In this document: piece by piece, positions 63,761 through 64,000 of the stretch
Position numbering within the stretch: the first letter of the stretch is position 1
Layout: each line of letters begins with the position of its first letter
From: Eledone cirrhosa
Lineage: Eukaryota; Mollusca; Cephalopoda; Octopoda; Eledonidae
Direction: 5' to 3'
Assembly (NCBI GenBank): GCA_964016885.1
Contig: OZ024760.1
Span: 3,313,189-3,377,188, forward strand
DNA: 64,000 bases
Notes under the pieces: generated by a model
Told to the model about the DNA's origin: nothing
The model's input: the letters and a program-made list of their open reading frames with translations, nothing else
Databases searched by the model: none
Program-made: the position numbers and the translations under genes

Positions 63761-64000
63761 TGTTGGTGTGTTGGTGTTGGTGTTGTGTGTTGGAGTGTTG
63801 GTGTTGGTGTGGTGTGTTGGTGTGTTTGTGTTGGTGTGGTGTGTTGGTTTGGTGTGTTCGTGTGTTGGTCTGGTGTGTTGGTGTTGGTGTCTTGGTGTGT
63901 TTGTGAGGTGTGTTGGTGTCCTGGTGTGTTGGTGTGGTGTGTTTTGGTGTTGGTGTGGTGTGTTGGTGTTGGTGTGTTGGTGTGATGTGTTGGTGTGGTG
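63761..64000 (+). repeat. Second G/T-rich short tandem repeat
   Basis: Degenerate head-to-tail blocks of TGTTGGTGT and GGTGTGGTG type with almost no A or C on the + strand. The unit is unrelated to the 27-bp monomer but has the same strand bias. The period is irregular. It is cut by the window end. It does not match a regular telomere repeat that I recognise. Confidence 0.85.

Noticed and set aside
63695..63985. 96-codon forward frame in the spacer and GT repeat
   Set aside because: About two thirds of it is a translation of the GT-rich repeat. The start is an arbitrary ATG with no supporting signal.
63761..64000. GT-rich repeat as a telomere
   Set aside because: The repeat is irregular and does not settle into a short constant telomeric unit. 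It is cut by the window, so a chromosome end cannot be inferred.

Overview
The window is almost entirely one tandem repeat. From base 1 to about base 63,656 it is an uninterrupted head-to-tail array of a G/T-rich 27-bp monomer, roughly 2,350 copies by division. I saw no inverted copy, transposon or gene inside it. The array runs off the left edge, so its true length is greater. After it come about 104 bp of non-repetitive DNA (63,657-63,760), then a second, unrelated G/T-rich short repeat (63,761-64,000) that runs off the right edge. The pattern (satellite/minisatellite DNA, higher-order repeats, no gene density) suggests a eukaryotic nuclear genome. Nothing in the sequence identifies the species or chromosomal position.

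The monomer (canonical copy 201-227) is nine triplets, nearly all ending in T. It begins GGTGGTATTGG and ends AGTACTGAT. Four of its six reading registers have no stop codon: GIVSTDGGI and LVLMVVLVL forward, IPIPPSVLT and NTNTTISTN reverse. Reading frames of hundreds to nearly 4,000 codons therefore arise automatically and are not evidence of genes. I annotate no CDS. Most length changes are 6 or 9 bp, and few independent events break the triplet phase. The eighth triplet is strongly polymorphic and gives each stretch a variant-repeat barcode.

Those barcodes show a layered higher-order structure. From left to right: a partial block (1-685); two ~6.1-6.6 kb copies, A1 and A2 (686-13,382), the second with 17 extra monomers plus two; an A/B flank, then two ~2.6-2.7 kb B copies (14,335 to about 19,640) and a B-like tail; a C family (22,724 to about 34,680) with spacings of 3,379 and 2,004 bp; a D block with an exact 480-bp duplication; an E block; two apparently identical 3,948-bp X copies; two nearly identical 3,456-bp Y copies; a mosaic tail; and two 3,644-bp Z copies, the second with a further 213-bp duplication, ending about 50 bp before the array edge. 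This fits repeated unequal exchange or replication-slippage amplification at several scales, with recent homogenisation at the right.

No set of genes working together can be described. The points that most merit testing are the triplet-phased indel pattern, the sharp duplication breakpoints, the shared one-base frameshift markers, and the right-hand array edge. That edge coincides with a splice-donor-like sequence on the + strand that is also acceptor-like on the - strand. Near-identical multi-kilobase tandem copies are also where assemblies commonly err, so copy number here should be treated as provisional.
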